Source of the DNA: an uncultured Synergistales bacterium
GTDB taxonomy: Bacteria > Synergistota > Synergistia > Synergistales > Aminobacteriaceae
Assembly: GCA_937957815.1 (NCBI GenBank)
Contig: CALFXN010000214.1
Location: forward strand, 1-7,625
Length of the DNA stretch: 7,625 bases
Direction of reading: 5' to 3'
Shown here: positions 6,154-7,625 of the stretch, piece by piece
Layout of the letters: every line of letters starts with the position of its first letter
Position numbering within the stretch: the first letter of the stretch is position 1
The notes under the pieces: generated by a model
What the model was told of the DNA's origin: nothing
The model's input: only the letters and a program-made list of their open reading frames with translations
Databases searched by the model: none
Position numbers and translations under genes: made by a program

Positions 6154-6190
6154 ATTGTACAAGAGTCAGTATTGTCTTTTTAGATACAAT
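6154..6190 (-). promoter_or_regulatory. Candidate promoter and operator region of the GntR gene
   Basis: The minus strand has TACAAT at 6154-6159 (5 of 6 to the -10 consensus) with a weak TAAAAA -35 17 bases upstream. Three ATTGT boxes lie here: ATTGTAC (6154-6160, inside the palindrome TTGTACAA 6155-6162), ATTGTCT (6171-6177), and an inverted ATTGTATCT (6182-6190). The first two are 17 bases apart. Several FCD-type GntR regulators bind palindromes like TTGTATACAA, so autoregulation is plausible. The plus strand also carries TACAAT (6185-6190), which could serve the divergent small gene. Confidence 0.45.
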
Positions 6191-6243
6191 CTATCACATT
6201 TCGTTCCGTTACACAAGATAGCATTTCATGAAAGGATGATCGC

Positions 6244-6459
6244 ATGCGTTTCACGGTTCTCATTCTTTCAATCGCCACACTCGGATTCTACGGACATGCC
6301 GTTGCCGGAGTCGGAGGATACCTCGTCGGACGGGGACGTCCCGATCTCATCGCAATCGGACTCGTTGGAGGAACTGTCTGCGCCGCAGCCGCCCTCTGGC
6401 TCTGGCATCGTTTTTTGTGTTCGGTCGATGAAGAGATTCGTCAGCGAGACAAAGAGTGA
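6244..6459 (+). CDS. Small two-helix membrane protein, function unknown
   Basis: This 71-residue protein has two hydrophobic segments, about residues 3-27 (rich in small residues, GHAVAGVGGYLVG) and 36-57 (IAIGLVGGTVCAAAALWLW). A short RGRPD turn joins them and a charged tail (SVDEEIRQRDKE) ends it. The positively charged turn suggests a hairpin with both ends outside, but this is inference. I do not recognise a family. The ATG has AAGGA 7 bases upstream. It is the only plus-strand gene in the window, is divergent from the GntR gene (137 bases between starts), and its last 19 bases overlap the 3' end of the convergent MocR-like gene. That overlap and its short length leave some doubt, but the ribosome binding site and membrane pattern favour a real gene. 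Confidence 0.6.
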   Translation: MRFTVLILSIATLGFYGHAVAGVGGYLVGRGRPDLIAIGLVGGTVCAAAALWLWHRFLCSVDEEIRQRDKE

Positions 6460-7580
6460 CCTGATGTCTCCCATGCGGCGCGCAGTCTGCGGACCGCGTC
6501 GCCCATCCGCACGGCCGGAACAGAACTGATCGACAGGCGTACCGCAAGGGGATCGATTCCGGACAGGTGGAACGCCCTCCCGGGAGAGACCAGAACGCCC
6601 TCGTTCCCGGCGGCGCGGGCGGCTTCGTCGCCCTTTCGTCCGTTCGTCGGAAGCCACAGGTAGATTCCTCCGCCCGGGACGTCGAAGCGATATTCAGGCA
6701 TATATCTGTCGAGTGCTTCCGAAAGAGACCTCATCCGGGCCTGCATCGACTGCCGGACGTCCGAAAGCGCCCGTTCGAGCCCTCCGGACGCGATGAACGA
6801 CGCCGTCATGAGCTGTACGGGCGTCGACACGGGCCCGGAATGGGTTGCGAGCGCCGCCAGAACGTGCGGGACCAGCGAGGTCGGAACGAGGGAATATCCG
6901 ATCCGCAGTCCCGGAAAGAGAACCTGACTGAACGAACCGAGGTACAGGACGCGCTCGGCCCCCTCCATCGCGGCGAGGGCGGGGACGCTCGTCTCCCCGA
7001 AGCGGAGTTCTCCATACGCGTCATCCTCGATGATGAAGAACCCTCTCCTGAGGCTCTCGTCCAGGATTTTCCGGCGAACATCCATCGGAATCGTGCGCCC
7101 CGTCGGATTCTGGAAGCTCGGAACGAGGTACAGGACATCGCATGGACCGAGAGTGCCTGGAAGTTCCCAGAGGTGGCCGCCACCCGAAGGCAGCGCGTGG
7201 ACGGTCATCCCGGCGCCGTTCGCGATACCCCAGGCATCAGGATACGTCAGCTCTTCCATCCACATCTTGCCGACTCCGACGGTCGAAAGGGCCGCGGCCG
7301 CGATATAGAGCCCCTGTCGTCCGCCCGACGTCACCAGGATGTTGTTCCATTGCGCGGGGATTCCGCGGGAAACGGCGTGCTTGACGAGCAGAAACCGGAG
7401 TTCGTCGATTCCCTGCGGCGGAGTCATCTGGAGGGAGGACGCCCCGCGTTCGAGGATGGCCTTCCGGGCAAGAGACGCGAGAGCGTCTACTGGGACCAGG
7501 TCGGACGAAGGAATTCCCGAATCCATGTCATATTGACCTTCCCCCGACGAAGATATGAGGGGCTCCGACGCCCCGCATCC
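6441..7580 (-). CDS. MocR/ARO8-type PLP-fold aminotransferase domain protein, 5' end missing
   Basis: The visible part is a nearly complete fold-type I aminotransferase domain. Counting from the Met at 7526, it shows VTSGGRQGL (65-73), SFQNPTG (137-143), IIEDDAYGEL (165-174, Asp and Tyr contacting PLP), SFSQVLFPGLRIGY (198-211) and the substrate-carboxylate arginine R330 in VRLSIS. Most MocR regulators and ARO8/KAT II-like enzymes have SFSK with the Schiff-base lysine; here that position is Gln (Q201, codon CAG at 6924-6926). The frame is open upstream without a stop through 7580, and YDMDSGIPSSDLVP resembles the internal start of the aminotransferase domain in MocR proteins. The Met at 7526 is therefore probably internal and the true N-terminus, perhaps with a winged helix, is lost at the contig end. 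Translation beyond 7581 is adapter. It could be a MocR/PdxR-like regulator or a non-regulatory homologue; the Gln argues against normal transamination. Confidence 0.82.
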   Translation of the reverse strand, partial: GCGASEPLISSSGEGQYDMDSGIPSSDLVPVDALASLARKAILERGASSLQMTPPQGIDELRFLLVKHAVSRGIPAQWNNILVTSGGRQGLYIAAAALSTVGVGKMWMEELTYPDAWGIANGAGMTVHALPSGGGHLWELPGTLGPCDVLYLVPSFQNPTGRTIPMDVRRKILDESLRRGFFIIEDDAYGELRFGETSVPALAAMEGAERVLYLGSFSQVLFPGLRIGYSLVPTSLVPHVLAALATHSGPVSTPVQLMTASFIASGGLERALSDVRQSMQARMRSLSEALDRYMPEYRFDVPGGGIYLWLPTNGRKGDEAARAAGNEGVLVSPGRAFHLSGIDPLAVRLSISSVPAVRMGDAVRRLRAAWETSGHSLSR

Positions 7581-7581
7581 C

Positions 7582-7625
7582 AGATCGGAAGAGCGTCGTG
7601 TAGGGAAAGAGTGTAGATCTCGGTG
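7582..7625. other. Illumina sequencing adapter at the contig end (artifact)
   Basis: From 7582 the sequence begins AGATCGGAAGAGCGTCGTG and continues to the window end as the reverse complement of the Illumina TruSeq universal adapter. Its minus-strand translation in the MocR frame contains SFPTRRSSDL, and its plus-strand translation contains GRASCRERV; both are familiar adapter-derived peptides in databases. These 44 bases are not genomic. Confidence 0.97.

Noticed and set aside
6567..7616. Long plus-strand frame of 349 codons
   Set aside because: It is antisense to the MocR-like gene and its last codons are translated adapter (IGRASCRERV).
1..7625. CRISPR array, insertion sequence, tRNA or phage att site
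   Set aside because: Reading both strands I saw no regularly spaced direct repeats, transposase motifs, terminal inverted repeats or cloverleaf sequences.

Overview
The window is about 60% G+C by eye and carries a bacterial chromosomal segment. Six of its seven genes lie on the minus strand. The right edge is the end of an assembled contig: the last 44 bases (7582-7625) are Illumina adapter, not genome. Gene content and order (zinc metallopeptidase YugP, a small membrane protein with an HAIEH motif, an RsmB-type rRNA methyltransferase, a PASTA protein) recall the fmt/yugP/rsmB/prkC neighbourhood of Gram-positive anaerobes. The PASTA protein lacks a kinase domain and the style of the genes suggests Synergistota or a related anaerobe. 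That placement is inference from memory of gene order, not a search result.

Region by region. Bases 1-53 hold a perfect stem-loop just after the last minus-strand gene. Bases 54-3967 hold a compact minus-strand housekeeping cluster, in transcription order yugP-like (3272-3967), DUF6391-like (2479-3171), rsmB-like (1151-2479) and PASTA protein (54-1154). The last three are linked by 1-base and 4-base stop/start overlaps with strong ribosome binding sites, so they look translationally coupled. A strong intrinsic terminator sits between yugP and the DUF6391-like gene and may act as an attenuator. Bases 4073-5212 hold a DegT/DnrJ/EryC1/StrS sugar aminotransferase with its own candidate promoter and leader. 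Bases 5390-6106 hold a GntR/FCD transcription regulator with a GTG start and a textbook terminator. Bases 6107-6243 form a divergent control region with repeated ATTGT boxes. Bases 6244-6459 hold a small two-helix membrane protein on the plus strand. Bases 6441-7580 hold the aminotransferase domain of a MocR/ARO8-type fold-type I protein, cut off at its N-terminal side by the contig end.

Working together: the left cluster combines membrane proteolysis, ribosome modification and a membrane-anchored, probably peptidoglycan-sensing PASTA protein. The right part is a separate, mixed region of sugar-nucleotide amination, a metabolite-responsive regulator and a PLP-fold protein. The observations most worth checking are the Lys-to-Gln change at the expected PLP-binding position of the MocR-like protein, the adapter-derived contig end that would create a false N-terminus for it, the kinase-less PASTA protein with an extra C-terminal domain, and an HxxEH motif in the DUF6391-like protein beside a true HExxH metallopeptidase. 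I see no CRISPR array, insertion sequence, tRNA or rRNA, and no clear previously undescribed multi-gene system.
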